Positions 9,111-18,964 of a stretch of 40,175 nt of DNA are shown here, one piece after another. The first letter of the stretch is position 1, and each line of letters opens with the position of its first letter. Below the pieces are notes generated by a model. That model was not told where the DNA came from. It was given only the letters and a program-made list of their open reading frames with translations, and made no database searches. This DNA comes from Flavobacterium rivuli WB 3.3-2 = DSM 21788 (GTDB lineage Bacteria > Bacteroidota > Bacteroidia > Flavobacteriales > Flavobacteriaceae). The stretch spans positions 1-40,175 of the forward strand of contig NZ_KB899982.1 of the NCBI RefSeq assembly GCF_000378485.1, read 5' to 3'. The translations under genes and the position numbers were made by a program.

Positions 9111-11510
9111 ATGAAGAAAACAAACCGCTTGAATTGCCTTTTAGCCGCATCGGGAATGCTGTTTTTTAACGGCGTTGCCATAGCACAGATTCAGAATGCA
9201 GATGTGCTCAACGCCCCGGTTGATGTAAGCAGAGATTTTGAAAATTATTTAAACACGTTTTATTTTGCCGATGAGCTTACCTCTTTTGATCCTGCCACAG
9301 GAAAAGGTACGGTAAAGTATTTAAGGTTTAATTATAAAACCAGGATGGCCTTTAATAATATTGAAATGAAACCGTACCTGGCGGTACCAAACGAATTTCC
9401 TTCTACAGAGTATGAGGCAGAACCTGTACAGCCATTTGCCTTACAGTTTGTGTCAGACCGTACCATCAGGATAAAAATGAGCTCCGGCCCGCAATTCCAC
9501 CAACCGTCAGAATCGCTTATGCTGATTAACGGTACAGCTCCTAACCACCCGGAAAGCTGGAAATATAGCAAGACACCTACCGGACATAAATACACAAGTA
9601 AATACGGGTCTGTAGAAATCATAGCAAAACCCTGGCATGTAAAAGTGTATGATGCAACGGGCAAACTGCTTACATCTACACTGCATGACAGCGATTTGCA
9701 AAACACCTACACACCTACCCTGCCGTTTAGCTACGTGCGCCGCAACAGCGATTATTCCCGCAGTATGGCACCGGTATTTAGTCTTGAGCCAGACGAAAAA
9801 ATCTTTGGCTGTGGCGAATCGTTCACAAACTTTAACAAGCGTGGGCAAAAAATGATTTTATGGGCGGACGATGCCAATGGCGTTCAGAATGAAACCCAAT
9901 ACAAGCCTATACCGTTTTACATGAGCAGCCGCGGCTACGGGGTGTTTATGCATACCTCTGCCCCAATTACTCTCGACTTTGGGAAATATTATTCAAGCGC
10001 TAACAAAATGATGCTTGGCGATGATGAAGCCGACCTTTTCTTTTTTATAGGTGAGCCTAAAGATATTCTTGATGAGTATACCGACCTGACGGGTAAAGCA
10101 TCTATGCCGCCATTATGGTCGTTTGGTTTATGGATGAGCCGCATTACTTACTTCTCTGAAAAGGAAGGCCGCGAAGTTGCTAAAAACTTAAGGAAATATA
10201 AAATACCAAGCGATGTTATCCATTTTGATACAGGCTGGTTTGACGTAGACTGGAGGAACAACTATCAGTTTGCAAGTAAGCGTTTTGACGATCCCGTTAA
10301 AATGATGGCCGACATGAAAAAAGATGGCTTTAACGTGTGCCTTTGGCAGCTACCATATTTTACTCCAAAAAACACTTTGTTTAACGAAGTTGTAGATCAG
10401 GGACTTGTTGTAAAAGACAGGAAAGGAAATTTGCCTTATGAGGATGCCGTGTTAGATTTCTCTAATCCTGATGCTGTTAAATGGTACCAGGCAAAACTAA
10501 AACATTTGTTTGACCAGGGCGTTGCCGTATTTAAGGTAGACTTTGGCGAAGCCGCTCCTGCAGATGGTTTGTACCACTCCGGCCGTACAGGGTTTTATGA
10601 GCACAACTTATATCCACTGCGCTATAATAAAGCCGTAGCAGAAATTACACAAAAAGAAAAAGGCTATACCCTTATTTGGGCTCGCAGTACATGGGCAGGA
10701 AGCCAGCGCTACCCATTGCATTGGGGTGGCGATGCCGAAACCAATAATGGCGCTATAGCAGCTACCTTGCGTGGCGGATTATCATTAGGGCTTTCAGGGT
10801 TTAGTTTCTGGAGCCATGACTTAGGCGGGTTTGTAACAAAATCGCCGGAAAGTTTATACAGAAGGTGGACACCGTTTGGTATGCTTACCTCTCACGTGCG
10901 CAGCCACGGCGAGCCGCCAAGGGAGCCATGGTTATACAGCGAAGACTTTTTAAAAGGTTACAGAAATGCAGATAATATGCGTTATGAGCTGATGCCATAC
11001 ATATATGCACAGGCAAAAGAAAGTTCAGAAAAAGGATTGCCTATGCTTCGTGCACTCTTTGTAGAATTCCCTAACGATCCTGGGTCATGGTTAATAGATA
11101 ACGAATACCTTTTTGGGTCGGATATCCTCGTTGCGCCATTACTGGAAGAGGTAACCGAAAGGGATGTATACCTGCCGCCGGGACAATGGATAGATTACCA
11201 GACGAAACAGGTATATGCCGGTGGCTGGCATAAAATTAAAGCCGGCGACATTCCTATTGTTGTACTGGTTAAAAATGGTGCGGTTATACCACACATAAAA
11301 CTGGCACAATCTACACAGGATATGGACTGGAAAAACCTGACGTTAAAAGTATATGCTGCTGAAGGTACTGCCACTGCAACCGGTAAAGTATTCCTGCCGG
11401 GTGGCGATACAGTAAAAACTGTAACTACCGATAAAAAAGGCAGCAGCTTTGAGGTAAGCCAAAATCCGTTGGGCGCAAAAACGACATTTAAGACAGAATG
11501 GATAAAATAA
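9111..11510 (+). CDS. GH31 alpha-xylosidase, YicI type
   Basis: Family GH31 retaining alpha-glycosidase. The catalytic region closely follows the E. coli YicI alpha-xylosidase pattern: nucleophile Asp477 in FKVDFGEAAP (YicI has KTDFGERIP) and acid/base Asp541 in SQRYPLHWGGD, followed by LRGGLSLGLSGFSFWSHD. This argues for alpha-xylosidase rather than alpha-glucosidase, whose motif is usually WxDMNE. The 799 residues start with a Sec signal ending VAIAQ (no lipobox), so it is periplasmic. The N-terminal beta-sandwich covers ~35-330, the barrel ~335-660, and C-terminal beta domains the rest. In this locus it would remove non-reducing alpha-1,6-xylose from xyloglucan oligosaccharides. It lies in a same-strand run between GH2 and GH3. 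Confidence 0.93.
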   Translation: MKKTNRLNCLLAASGMLFFNGVAIAQIQNADVLNAPVDVSRDFENYLNTFYFADELTSFDPATGKGTVKYLRFNYKTRMAFNNIEMKPYLAVPNEFPSTEYEAEPVQPFALQFVSDRTIRIKMSSGPQFHQPSESLMLINGTAPNHPESWKYSKTPTGHKYTSKYGSVEIIAKPWHVKVYDATGKLLTSTLHDSDLQNTYTPTLPFSYVRRNSDYSRSMAPVFSLEPDEKIFGCGESFTNFNKRGQKMILWADDANGVQNETQYKPIPFYMSSRGYGVFMHTSAPITLDFGKYYSSANKMMLGDDEADLFFFIGEPKDILDEYTDLTGKASMPPLWSFGLWMSRITYFSEKEGREVAKNLRKYKIPSDVIHFDTGWFDVDWRNNYQFASKRFDDPVKMMADMKKDGFNVCLWQLPYFTPKNTLFNEVVDQGLVVKDRKGNLPYEDAVLDFSNPDAVKWYQAKLKHLFDQGVAVFKVDFGEAAPADGLYHSGRTGFYEHNLYPLRYNKAVAEITQKEKGYTLIWARSTWAGSQRYPLHWGGDAETNNGAIAATLRGGLSLGLSGFSFWSHDLGGFVTKSPESLYRRWTPFGMLTSHVRSHGEPPREPWLYSEDFLKGYRNADNMRYELMPYIYAQAKESSEKGLPMLRALFVEFPNDPGSWLIDNEYLFGSDILVAPLLEEVTERDVYLPPGQWIDYQTKQVYAGGWHKIKAGDIPIVVLVKNGAVIPHIKLAQSTQDMDWKNLTLKVYAAEGTATATGKVFLPGGDTVKTVTTDKKGSSFEVSQNPLGAKTTFKTEWIK

Positions 11511-11537
11511 ATTAATTATTTGGGTTAGTTAGTTTGA

Positions 11538-11576
11538 AAACCGGGGCTTTGTTTTGACTTCCAAAGTTCCCGGTTT
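11538..11576 (+). terminator. Hairpin between GH31 and GH3, possible weak terminator
   Basis: An interrupted stem-loop: 11538-11545 pairs with 11569-11576 (8 bp, GC core CCGGG), and 11547-11551 pairs with 11562-11566 across a small internal loop. No U tract follows, so it may act as an mRNA processing or stability structure rather than a terminator. It sits in the 142-bp gap, in which nothing else was recognised. Confidence 0.45.
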
Positions 11577-11652
11577 ATCTTAATTACGAACACAAATATC
11601 ATAATACAACATAACCGGTAAACTATCCGTTCTGAAAATCTATAAACAGAGT

Positions 11653-13809
11653 ATGAAGTTTTATAAACTCCTCATTTTTATATTGATAGCGTCGCCCGTA
11701 TGGGCACAGGAAAAATACCCTTTTCAGGATCCAAAACTGGATACCGAGAAGCGTGTAGATAACCTGCTAAAGCTTATGACGCTTGATGAAAAGATTATGG
11801 CGCTGAGCACTAACCCATCTGTTGCCCGGCTTAATGTAAAAGGTACCGGGCATGTAGAAGGACTGCACGGACTGGCGTTAGGCGGACCCGGGCACTGGGA
11901 AGGCAAGGGCAAAGAGGTGGTTACCACTACAACATTTCCGCAGGCGTATGGCCTGGGTGAAACATGGGATGCCGAATTACTGCAAAAAGTGGCGAACGTG
12001 GAAGCTATTGAAACCCGTTATGCCTACCAGCATTATAACCGCGGCGGCCTTGTGGTTCGTGCACCAAATGCCGATTTGGCACGCGACCCACGCTGGGGAC
12101 GCACCGAAGAAAGCTATGGTGAAGATGCCTTTTTTAATGGTACCATGACCGTGGCTTTTGTAAAAGGGCTTCAGGGCAATGACAGCAAATACTGGCAAAC
12201 CGCAGCGTTAATTAAACACTTTTTAGCTAATAGTAACGAAGACGGCCGTACCTATACCTCATCTGATTTTGATGAAAGGCTTTTGAGGGAATATTATTCT
12301 GTACCATTCAGGATGGGTGTTGAAGAAGGAGGGTCACGGGCTTACATGGCAGCATATAATAAAATAAACGGCATACCTGCTATGGTACACCCTATACTTA
12401 AAGATATCACAGTAAAAGAATGGGGCCAGAACGGTATTATTTGTACTGATGGCGGTGCTTTCAAATTATTACTGTCAGACCATAAATATTACCCAAATCA
12501 GTATCTTGGGGCTGCCGCCGCTGTAAAAGCAGGTATAAACCAGTTTCTTGACGATTATAGAGACGGTGTATATGGCGCCATTGCAAATGGCTACCTCAAA
12601 GAAAAAGATATCGACGATGTGCTGCGTGGTGATTACCGCGTGATGATAAAACTTGGCATGCTGGATGCAGGAACTGACAATCCTTATGCAGTTATTGGCA
12701 CTCAAAAAGAGGCTACAGACCCATGGACAACCGATGCCCATAAGAAGCTGGCCCTGGAGGCAACCCAAAAATCGATCGTGCTGTTAAAGAACGATCCTGC
12801 AAAACAGCTGTTGCCTATAGACCGTAATAAGGTAAAACGCATTGCAGTTATTGGCCCGCGTGCCGATGAAGTATTGCTGGACTGGTACAGTGGCACCCCA
12901 CCCTACACTTTTACTCCGCTTACGGGTATTAAAGCCAAGGCGGGCGAAAGCATTAAAATTAGCTATGCCCTTAACAATGCCGATGGTAAAGCAGCTACAA
13001 TTGCTAAAAATGCCGACCTTGTTATTGTGCTTATCGGTAACCACCCGTGGTGTAACGCGGGTTGGGCAGACTGCCCCGTGCCAAGCAACGGTAAGGAAGC
13101 GGTAGACCGCCAGTCAATAACATCAGAGCATGAAGACCTTGTTAAAATAGCATACCAGGCTAACCCTAATACAGTTGCGGTGCTTATAAGCAGCTTTCCT
13201 TATGCTATAAACTGGACACAGGAACATGTGCCTGCTATTGTACACATGACCCAGAACAGCCAGGAAACAGGAACGGCCTTAGCTAATGTGCTTTTTGGAG
13301 ATTATAACCCAGCAGGCAGGCTGACACAAACTTGGGTAAGCGACGTTACAGATCTTCCGCCATTATTAGATTATAACATCCGTAACGGCCGCACTTATAT
13401 GTATTTTAAAGGCAAGCCACTATACGCTTTTGGCTTTGGTTTAAGCTATACTACTTTTACTTATAAGGCCATAGAAACCAGTGCTGCTTCTCTGTATAAA
13501 AACGGAAACCTTACCGTAAATGTAACAGTAACAAACACAGGCAGGCGAGATGGCGAAGAGGTAGTTCAGCTATATGTTAAGCACACCAATTCTAAAGTAG
13601 CGCGGCCGGAAAAAGAACTAAAAGCCTTTAAAAGGATTTTTATAAAAGCCGGTGAAACAAAAACCGTTAACCTTACTGTAAAAGCTAAAGACCTGGAATA
13701 CTGGAATACCAAGACCCAAAAGTTTGAGCTCGAAAAAGATATCATAGAATTGCAGGCCGGTGGCGCATCTGACGTTATTGCCCTGAAAAAAAATATTACC
13801 ATTAATTAA
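11653..13809 (+). CDS. GH3 glycosidase, beta-xylosidase-like clade
   Basis: Glycoside hydrolase family 3, retaining. The 718 residues begin with a Sec signal ending SPVWAQ. The (beta/alpha)8 domain contains NADLARDPRWGRTEESYGED and the substrate-binding Lys188-His189 (LIKHFLANS). The presumed nucleophile is Asp266 in GIICTDGGAF, where classical beta-glucosidases have SDW. The TDGGAF form plus the RDPRWGR motif resembles GH3 beta-xylosidases (SDCGAI type). The alpha/beta sandwich domain and a fibronectin-III-like C-terminal domain (VTVTNTGRRDGEEVVQLYVK) complete the protein. It is 13 bp upstream of the next GH3 gene, so they are co-transcribed. Family certain; xylosidase specificity is inference. 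Confidence 0.9.
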   Translation: MKFYKLLIFILIASPVWAQEKYPFQDPKLDTEKRVDNLLKLMTLDEKIMALSTNPSVARLNVKGTGHVEGLHGLALGGPGHWEGKGKEVVTTTTFPQAYGLGETWDAELLQKVANVEAIETRYAYQHYNRGGLVVRAPNADLARDPRWGRTEESYGEDAFFNGTMTVAFVKGLQGNDSKYWQTAALIKHFLANSNEDGRTYTSSDFDERLLREYYSVPFRMGVEEGGSRAYMAAYNKINGIPAMVHPILKDITVKEWGQNGIICTDGGAFKLLLSDHKYYPNQYLGAAAAVKAGINQFLDDYRDGVYGAIANGYLKEKDIDDVLRGDYRVMIKLGMLDAGTDNPYAVIGTQKEATDPWTTDAHKKLALEATQKSIVLLKNDPAKQLLPIDRNKVKRIAVIGPRADEVLLDWYSGTPPYTFTPLTGIKAKAGESIKISYALNNADGKAATIAKNADLVIVLIGNHPWCNAGWADCPVPSNGKEAVDRQSITSEHEDLVKIAYQANPNTVAVLISSFPYAINWTQEHVPAIVHMTQNSQETGTALANVLFGDYNPAGRLTQTWVSDVTDLPPLLDYNIRNGRTYMYFKGKPLYAFGFGLSYTTFTYKAIETSAASLYKNGNLTVNVTVTNTGRRDGEEVVQLYVKHTNSKVARPEKELKAFKRIFIKAGETKTVNLTVKAKDLEYWNTKTQKFELEKDIIELQAGGASDVIALKKNITIN

Positions 13810-13821
13810 CCCAACACAAAG

Positions 13822-16068
13822 ATGAAGAACAAAGTTTTATGCCTTGGGGCAGCATTGATGCTATTAACAGTATCGTGTAAAGAAGACAAAACAACAACTA
13901 CCACTGCCGATGGTAAAGAAGTAGCAGCCGTTTATGAAGGTAAAGAACTTAGCGATGAATATGATGCTAAGATAGACGAGATAGTAGGCAAAATGACCAT
14001 CGAGGAAAAAGTGGGTATGCTGCACGGTTACAGTATGTTTACTAACCAGGGTACAGAGCGCTTGGGTATACCTGAAGTGCATATGGCCGATGGCCCCCTT
14101 GGCGTGCGTGAAGAAATAGAGCGTATGAGCTGGGCACCTGCCGGCCGTACCGATGATTTTGCTACTTACTACCCTGCCGGTGCAGGCCTTTCGGCTACAT
14201 GGAACCCGGAGATGGCACACACTTTTGGTAAATCTATAGGCGAAGAAGCCCGTGCCCGAGGTAAGGATGTACTTTTAGCGCCAGCATTTAATATTATACG
14301 TACACCACTTGGCGGCCGTACTTATGAGTACATGACCGAAGACCCATTTTTAAATAAAACCCTTATTGTACCTTACGTTACAGGTGTGCAGGAGCAGGAT
14401 GTTGCTGCTTGTATAAAACATTATGCTGCTAACAACCAGGAAACCAACCGTGGTACATTAGATGTGCTTATGGATGAGCGTACACTTCGTGAAATTTACC
14501 TTCCGGCGTTCCAGGCTTCGGTTACAGAGGCGCATGCTTATAGTGTTATGGGGGCTTACAACAAATTTCGTGGTGAGTATTTATGTGAAAATCCTTACAT
14601 GTTGCAAAATATCCTAAGGGATGAATGGGGCTTTAAAGGTATTGTGATATCCGACTGGGATGCTGTACACAGCACTAAAAAAGCACTTGAAGCCGGTACC
14701 GACCTTGAAATGGGTACCAATAAACCATCTTTTGATGAGTTTTACTTTGCAAAGCCGCTTCTTGCTGCTGTAAAAGCCGGTACTGTAACCGAAGCTGAAG
14801 TAGACAAGCATGTTAAGAGAACATTGAAACTACTTTTCAACCTTAAAGCAATGGGAACAGCTAAGGATCGTGCAAAGGGTAGCATTAGTACTGAGGCGCA
14901 TTTTAAAGATGCTTACAACATTGCATCAGAGTCGGTAGTACTTCTTAAAAATAATGAGAACCTTTTACCACTTAAAACAGACGGTGTAAAAAGTATTGCT
15001 GTAATAGGCGCTAATGCTACTGCTAAACATGCCCAGGGTGGTTTTGGTGCCGGTGTAAAAACCAAACGTGAGGTTACTCCGCTGGAAGCACTTACTGCAA
15101 AATTGCCAAAATCGGTTACAATAAATTATGCTGAAGGTTACAAGACCGAATTCAAGCCTAAAAAAGAAATGAAATTTGGCGAAGTAACACAGGAAGCTAA
15201 AGAAACCGTTAACGAACTTGACCCTAAAATGGTGGCAGATGCTGTGGCGGCTGCTAAAAAATCGGATGTGGCGATACTCTTTGTGGGTTCTAACCGTAAC
15301 TATGAAACTGAAGCATCTGACCGTAAAGATCTTTCCCTTCCTTTTGGACAGGAAAAACTTATAGCAGCCGTTAAAGCGGCAAACCCTAAAACTATTGTAG
15401 TATTTGTAGCCGGCGCGCCTTTTGACATCAACACGATCGAAAAAGAACATTCTACTATTGTGTGGAGCTGGTACAATGGTTCTGAAGGCGGTAACGCCCT
15501 GGCTGATATCCTACTTGGTAAAGTAAACCCATCGGGTAAATTGCCATGGACAATGCCTAAAAAATTATCTGACTCTCCTGCCCATGCTACCAACAGTTTC
15601 CCAGGTGGTGTAACAGCAGAGTACAAAGAAGGGCTTTTAGTAGGCTACCGTTGGTTTGACACTAAAAACATTGAGCCGTTATATCCTTTTGGTTACGGAT
15701 TATCGTACACTACATTTGAGCTTAACAATGCTAAAGCAGACAAAAAAGAGTATAATGCTGATGATACCATCAAGATGACTGTAGTGGTTAAAAACACAGG
15801 TAAGGCTGATGGTAAAGAGGTAGTTCAGTTATATTCTTCCAAAGCAGATTCTAAAGTTAGCCGTGCAGCAAAAGAGCTAAAAGGTTTTGCAAAAACAATG
15901 GTTAAAGCAGGAAGCAGCGAAACGGTAACTATTGCAGTACCGGTTAAAGAACTGGCTTACTATGATGTTACATCAAAAAAATGGACTGTAGAGCCAGGTA
16001 AATATATTTTTAAAATAGGCAACTCATCAAGAAACATTAAAGGTGAGGTAACTATATCTATAAAATAA
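13822..16068 (+). CDS. GH3 beta-glucosidase lipoprotein
   Basis: Family GH3 exo-beta-glucosidase type. The 748 residues have a signal peptide and lipobox LTVSC (Cys19) followed by KED, so a lipoprotein. The catalytic barrel has HMADGPLGVREEI, the substrate-binding KHYAANNQETNR, and nucleophile Asp278 in GIVISDWDAVHS. The second domain (about 380-600) contains the GSNRNYETEASDRKDLSLP segment, where the acid/base Glu of bacterial GH3 enzymes is expected. A fibronectin-III-like C-terminal domain follows (VVKNTGKADGKEVVQLY). In a xyloglucan pathway it would remove backbone glucose once xylose has been taken off. It is tightly coupled to the upstream GH3 and followed by a terminator. Confidence 0.93.
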   Translation: MKNKVLCLGAALMLLTVSCKEDKTTTTTADGKEVAAVYEGKELSDEYDAKIDEIVGKMTIEEKVGMLHGYSMFTNQGTERLGIPEVHMADGPLGVREEIERMSWAPAGRTDDFATYYPAGAGLSATWNPEMAHTFGKSIGEEARARGKDVLLAPAFNIIRTPLGGRTYEYMTEDPFLNKTLIVPYVTGVQEQDVAACIKHYAANNQETNRGTLDVLMDERTLREIYLPAFQASVTEAHAYSVMGAYNKFRGEYLCENPYMLQNILRDEWGFKGIVISDWDAVHSTKKALEAGTDLEMGTNKPSFDEFYFAKPLLAAVKAGTVTEAEVDKHVKRTLKLLFNLKAMGTAKDRAKGSISTEAHFKDAYNIASESVVLLKNNENLLPLKTDGVKSIAVIGANATAKHAQGGFGAGVKTKREVTPLEALTAKLPKSVTINYAEGYKTEFKPKKEMKFGEVTQEAKETVNELDPKMVADAVAAAKKSDVAILFVGSNRNYETEASDRKDLSLPFGQEKLIAAVKAANPKTIVVFVAGAPFDINTIEKEHSTIVWSWYNGSEGGNALADILLGKVNPSGKLPWTMPKKLSDSPAHATNSFPGGVTAEYKEGLLVGYRWFDTKNIEPLYPFGYGLSYTTFELNNAKADKKEYNADDTIKMTVVVKNTGKADGKEVVQLYSSKADSKVSRAAKELKGFAKTMVKAGSSETVTIAVPVKELAYYDVTSKKWTVEPGKYIFKIGNSSRNIKGEVTISIK

Positions 16069-16084
16069 AAATTTTATTTAGTAA

Positions 16085-16124
16085 AGCTCCGGAGGTAACA
16101 TAAACTGTTTCTTCGGAGTTTTTT
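16085..16124 (+). terminator. Rho-independent terminator after GH3
   Basis: The stem 16085-16094 pairs with 16111-16120 (10 bp, two G-U pairs), extended inside the loop by a short second helix. T residues follow from 16119 to 16124. It starts 16 bp after the GH3 stop and ends 13 bp before the fucosidase start. Confidence 0.8.
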
Positions 16125-16137
16125 ATATACAATCTGT

Positions 16138-17631
16138 ATGAAAAAAACACTACTATCTTTAACAGCACTGGTTGTACTTTCAGGATGCTCTTCCGCTCAA
16201 AATACTGCTCCTAAAAAAATGCATTATGAACCTACATGGGAATCATTAGCACAGTATGACGAAACCGCAGAATGGTTTAAGGATGCCAAGTTTGGCATTT
16301 ATGCGCATTGGGGGGTATTATCGGTACCGGCTTATGCAAACGACTGGTACCCGCGCAACATGCACGTGGTGGGCAGCGACGAAAACAAACACCAGGTAGC
16401 AACTTACGGGCCACTAAATAAATTTGGCTATCATGATTTTGTACCTATGTTTAAAGCAGAAAATTTTAATGCCGATGAATGGGCCGACCTTATGGTTAAA
16501 GCGGGTGCGAAATTTGGCGGTGTTGTAGCAGAGCACCATGATGGATGGAGCAACTGGAACAGTAAAATAAACCCGTGGAACAGTATGGCTATGGGTCCGC
16601 ATCGCGATATAGTGGGCGAACTTGCTAAAGCAATACATGGGCGCGGATTAAAACTGGTAACCTCTTTTCATAAAGACCGTAACCTGCAGATAAATAAAGA
16701 TAACCCGGACAAATGGCTGGATGATATTTCTTATTTCCCTTACAATCCGGATATGGCTACCTCCTCTACAGACCCTTTGCTTAGCATTATGTACGGTAAT
16801 ATTCCGCAGGAGCAGTTTTTTAAAAACTGGTTAGGAGAACTGGGCGAACTGATTGATAATTACTCGCCTGACCTAATTTATTTTGACAGTAAAATGAGCA
16901 AAATACCTGAGAAATACAAACTGGAATTTTTAGCACATTACTTTAACCACTCGGTTGAAGAAAAACAACAGGTTATAGTTACCCACAAAGAAGGTGAGCT
17001 ACCTAAAACGGTTAGCCTTGAAGATTTTGAAAAAGGGCGTAACAATGCCATTACTCAGGATTTTTGGCTTACAGATGAAACCGTATCTGTGGGCAGCTGG
17101 AGTTATACCAATAATTTGGGCCTTAAAACTGCCGATGAAATTGTCGACCTTTTAGCCGATATTGTAAGTAAAAATGGTGCTCTAATGCTTAATGTATCGC
17201 CTATGGCAAATGGTACCATACCACAAAACCAACAGGATATATTACTGAGCATAGGCAAATGGCTTAGTGTAAACGGAGAAGCTATTTATGGCAGCCGTAC
17301 CTGGAATGTATATGGCGAAGGCCCTGCAAAACTGGAAAAAGGCGGTATGTTTACAGATAAGGTTAGCTATGGCGCAAAAGATATTCGCTATACACGTAAG
17401 GGCAATACTATTTATGCAATAGTATTAGGCTGGCCCGGCAATAGCAGCGTGGTAACATTAGAGTCGTTTAGCGGTAAAACGCTTAATACAATCCCTAAGA
17501 TTAAAAAGGTAAGCGTGTTAGGGTCTACTGAGACTATAAAATACAGCCTCGATGAGAATGGATTGCATTTTACAACGCCATCTCAAAAAACAGATGATAA
17601 GGCGTTTGTATTAAAAATTGAGACCAAATAG
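16138..17631 (+). CDS. GH29 alpha-L-fucosidase lipoprotein
   Basis: Family GH29 retaining alpha-L-fucosidase, which removes L-fucose from glycans. The 497 residues have a signal peptide with lipobox VLSGC (Cys17). Family motifs are seen: WFKDAKFGIYAHWGVLSVPA near the N-terminus and the substrate-binding double His in GGVVAEHHDGWSNW (His133-134). The nucleophile Asp250 lies in SPDLIYFDSKM, and NGALMLNVSPMANGTIP is present, typical of the family. A beta-sandwich C-terminal domain ends the protein. Its presence suggests that fucosylated side chains (as in plant cell-wall xyloglucan) are a target, and it could feed the L-fucose genes at 33-38 kb. It sits between two terminators, so it may be expressed separately from the other enzymes. 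Confidence 0.93.
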   Translation: MKKTLLSLTALVVLSGCSSAQNTAPKKMHYEPTWESLAQYDETAEWFKDAKFGIYAHWGVLSVPAYANDWYPRNMHVVGSDENKHQVATYGPLNKFGYHDFVPMFKAENFNADEWADLMVKAGAKFGGVVAEHHDGWSNWNSKINPWNSMAMGPHRDIVGELAKAIHGRGLKLVTSFHKDRNLQINKDNPDKWLDDISYFPYNPDMATSSTDPLLSIMYGNIPQEQFFKNWLGELGELIDNYSPDLIYFDSKMSKIPEKYKLEFLAHYFNHSVEEKQQVIVTHKEGELPKTVSLEDFEKGRNNAITQDFWLTDETVSVGSWSYTNNLGLKTADEIVDLLADIVSKNGALMLNVSPMANGTIPQNQQDILLSIGKWLSVNGEAIYGSRTWNVYGEGPAKLEKGGMFTDKVSYGAKDIRYTRKGNTIYAIVLGWPGNSSVVTLESFSGKTLNTIPKIKKVSVLGSTETIKYSLDENGLHFTTPSQKTDDKAFVLKIETK

Positions 17632-17640
17632 CCAATATAT

Positions 17641-17668
17641 AAAGGCAGCCGCGAGCTGCCTTTATTTT
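17641..17668. terminator. Bidirectional terminator between convergent genes
   Basis: A perfect 9-bp stem (17641-17649 with 17655-17663) has a 5-nt loop. It is flanked by A/T tracts that can serve as U runs in both directions. It separates the + strand fucosidase (stop 17631) from the - strand oxidoreductase, whose stop lies at 17667-17669. Confidence 0.8.
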
Positions 17669-18647
17669 ATATAGTACCTGTTATTTTATCGAGTACCCAG
17701 TTGCAGTGTGCTCCCGTATGCCCGGTAGACGGATGCGTTATGTTACCCAGCAAGTGTTCCCTCATGTTTTGCACATGGTAGAGCTGTATATTTTCGGGAT
17801 GGTCTATAACCAGTTCTTCCCTGCCTGCAGCATTAGTAAGCACCAGTGGCACATCATCAAAAACAGCAAAGGTTATTGTACCTGCACTGCCATAAATGGT
17901 TACGGAATCAGCTTTTTCAAAGGCACCAAAGTTCCAGCTTCCGGTAGCGGTAACACCCGATTCGTGCAGCCAGCTCGCAGCAACAGCGTCTTTAGCACTA
18001 TATAGTCCCTGCTGGTTGAAGCTCACACCCGAAACTTCTTTGACATTACCAAAAAAGTAGATAAAAAGATCCAGGCCGTGGCTGGCAAGGTCTTCAAAAT
18101 AACCGGCGGCAGCAATTGTAGCATCGGTACGCCAGTTATATTCGCCCGAAATATCTAATGCTGAGGGGGTTTTAGTAAGGTGCCAGTGCAGGTTACGAAT
18201 GGTACCTATGCGCCCCTCCTCTATCCATTGTTTTACTTTAAGAAAACGGGGCAGCGAGCGGCGGTAGTAGGCCACGAACAAAGGCAGGAATTTAGCATCA
18301 AAGGCGTTGGTAATTTCTACACAGTCGGCATAGGTAGGTGCCATGGGTTTTTCTATACAACAGGGTTTTCCTGCCTGTGCTACTTTAAGTGCATAGAACT
18401 TATGGGTATCGGGCGGTGTGGCAATATATACGGCATCAATTTCCGGGTCGTTTATAAGGGCTTCGGCATCAGCGCCATATTTATCTACGTTGTGGCGGCG
18501 GGCATAATCGGCGGCTTTATCAATATCGCGGCGCATTACAGCCTTAATTTCAAAGCCTTCTGTCTTTTGGTAAGCGGGACCACTTTTACGTTCGGTAACA
18601 TCGCCACAGCCTATAATACCCCAGCGAATAATTTTTTTATCTTCCAT
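17667..18647 (-). CDS. Gfo/Idh/MocA-family NAD(P)-dependent oxidoreductase
   Basis: Cytoplasmic sugar or polyol dehydrogenase of the Gfo/Idh/MocA family. The 326 residues start with a Rossmann fold (RWGIIGCGDVTE at about 8-18) and carry the hallmark CIEKPMA at 97-103. The C-terminal alpha/beta substrate domain has YFEDLASHGLDLFIYFFG. There is no signal peptide, in contrast to its exported neighbours. It is the only - strand gene in the left 25 kb, convergent with the fucosidase and divergent from the GH31 gene across a 317-bp spacer. The substrate cannot be told from sequence; oxidation of a released monosaccharide is a reasonable guess. Confidence 0.88.
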   Translation of the reverse strand: MEDKKIIRWGIIGCGDVTERKSGPAYQKTEGFEIKAVMRRDIDKAADYARRHNVDKYGADAEALINDPEIDAVYIATPPDTHKFYALKVAQAGKPCCIEKPMAPTYADCVEITNAFDAKFLPLFVAYYRRSLPRFLKVKQWIEEGRIGTIRNLHWHLTKTPSALDISGEYNWRTDATIAAAGYFEDLASHGLDLFIYFFGNVKEVSGVSFNQQGLYSAKDAVAASWLHESGVTATGSWNFGAFEKADSVTIYGSAGTITFAVFDDVPLVLTNAAGREELVIDHPENIQLYHVQNMREHLLGNITHPSTGHTGAHCNWVLDKITGTI

Positions 18648-18964
18648 TATGGTTGTTTTATTTGCGATGTTAAAGTTAAATATTTAAATGAAATAAACTT
18701 ATGGTCTTATTGACTTTATTTCGTTTATATTTTCTAAATTGCGTGCTCAATTATTTTACTATAACGTTTGTGCTGTAAATTACATTTTGAACATATAATA
18801 CATAAAGTACAAATAAATTATGATACTATTTTAAAGTGGACTACTGTTGTTGAAATTATATAATTATGATAGAATTATAAAACATTACCTTACTATTTAA
18901 ACATAATAAACCCAATACACTCAAACATATTTACAACCCATTATTTTATTAAAACTATTCTTTA
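18648..18964. promoter_or_regulatory. Divergent intergenic region (Gfo/Idh versus GH31)
   Basis: A 317-bp AT-rich spacer with no gene. A weak candidate promoter for the GH31-GH3-GH43 unit is TTG at 18739-18741, then 20 bp, then TAACGTTTG at 18762-18770, one base longer than the Bacteroidota -7 consensus TAnnTTTG. An inverted repeat, GAAATAAA at 18690-18697 and TTTATTTC at 18715-18722, could be an operator. Both calls are tentative. Confidence 0.35.

Noticed and set aside
14965..15450. 161-codon open frame on the - strand
   Set aside because: Antisense to the GH3 gene at 13822, with a low-complexity Phe/Cys-rich product and no family resemblance; a shadow of coding bias.
18180..18713. 177-codon open frame on the + strand
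   Set aside because: Mostly antisense to the Gfo/Idh gene; no recognisable domain.
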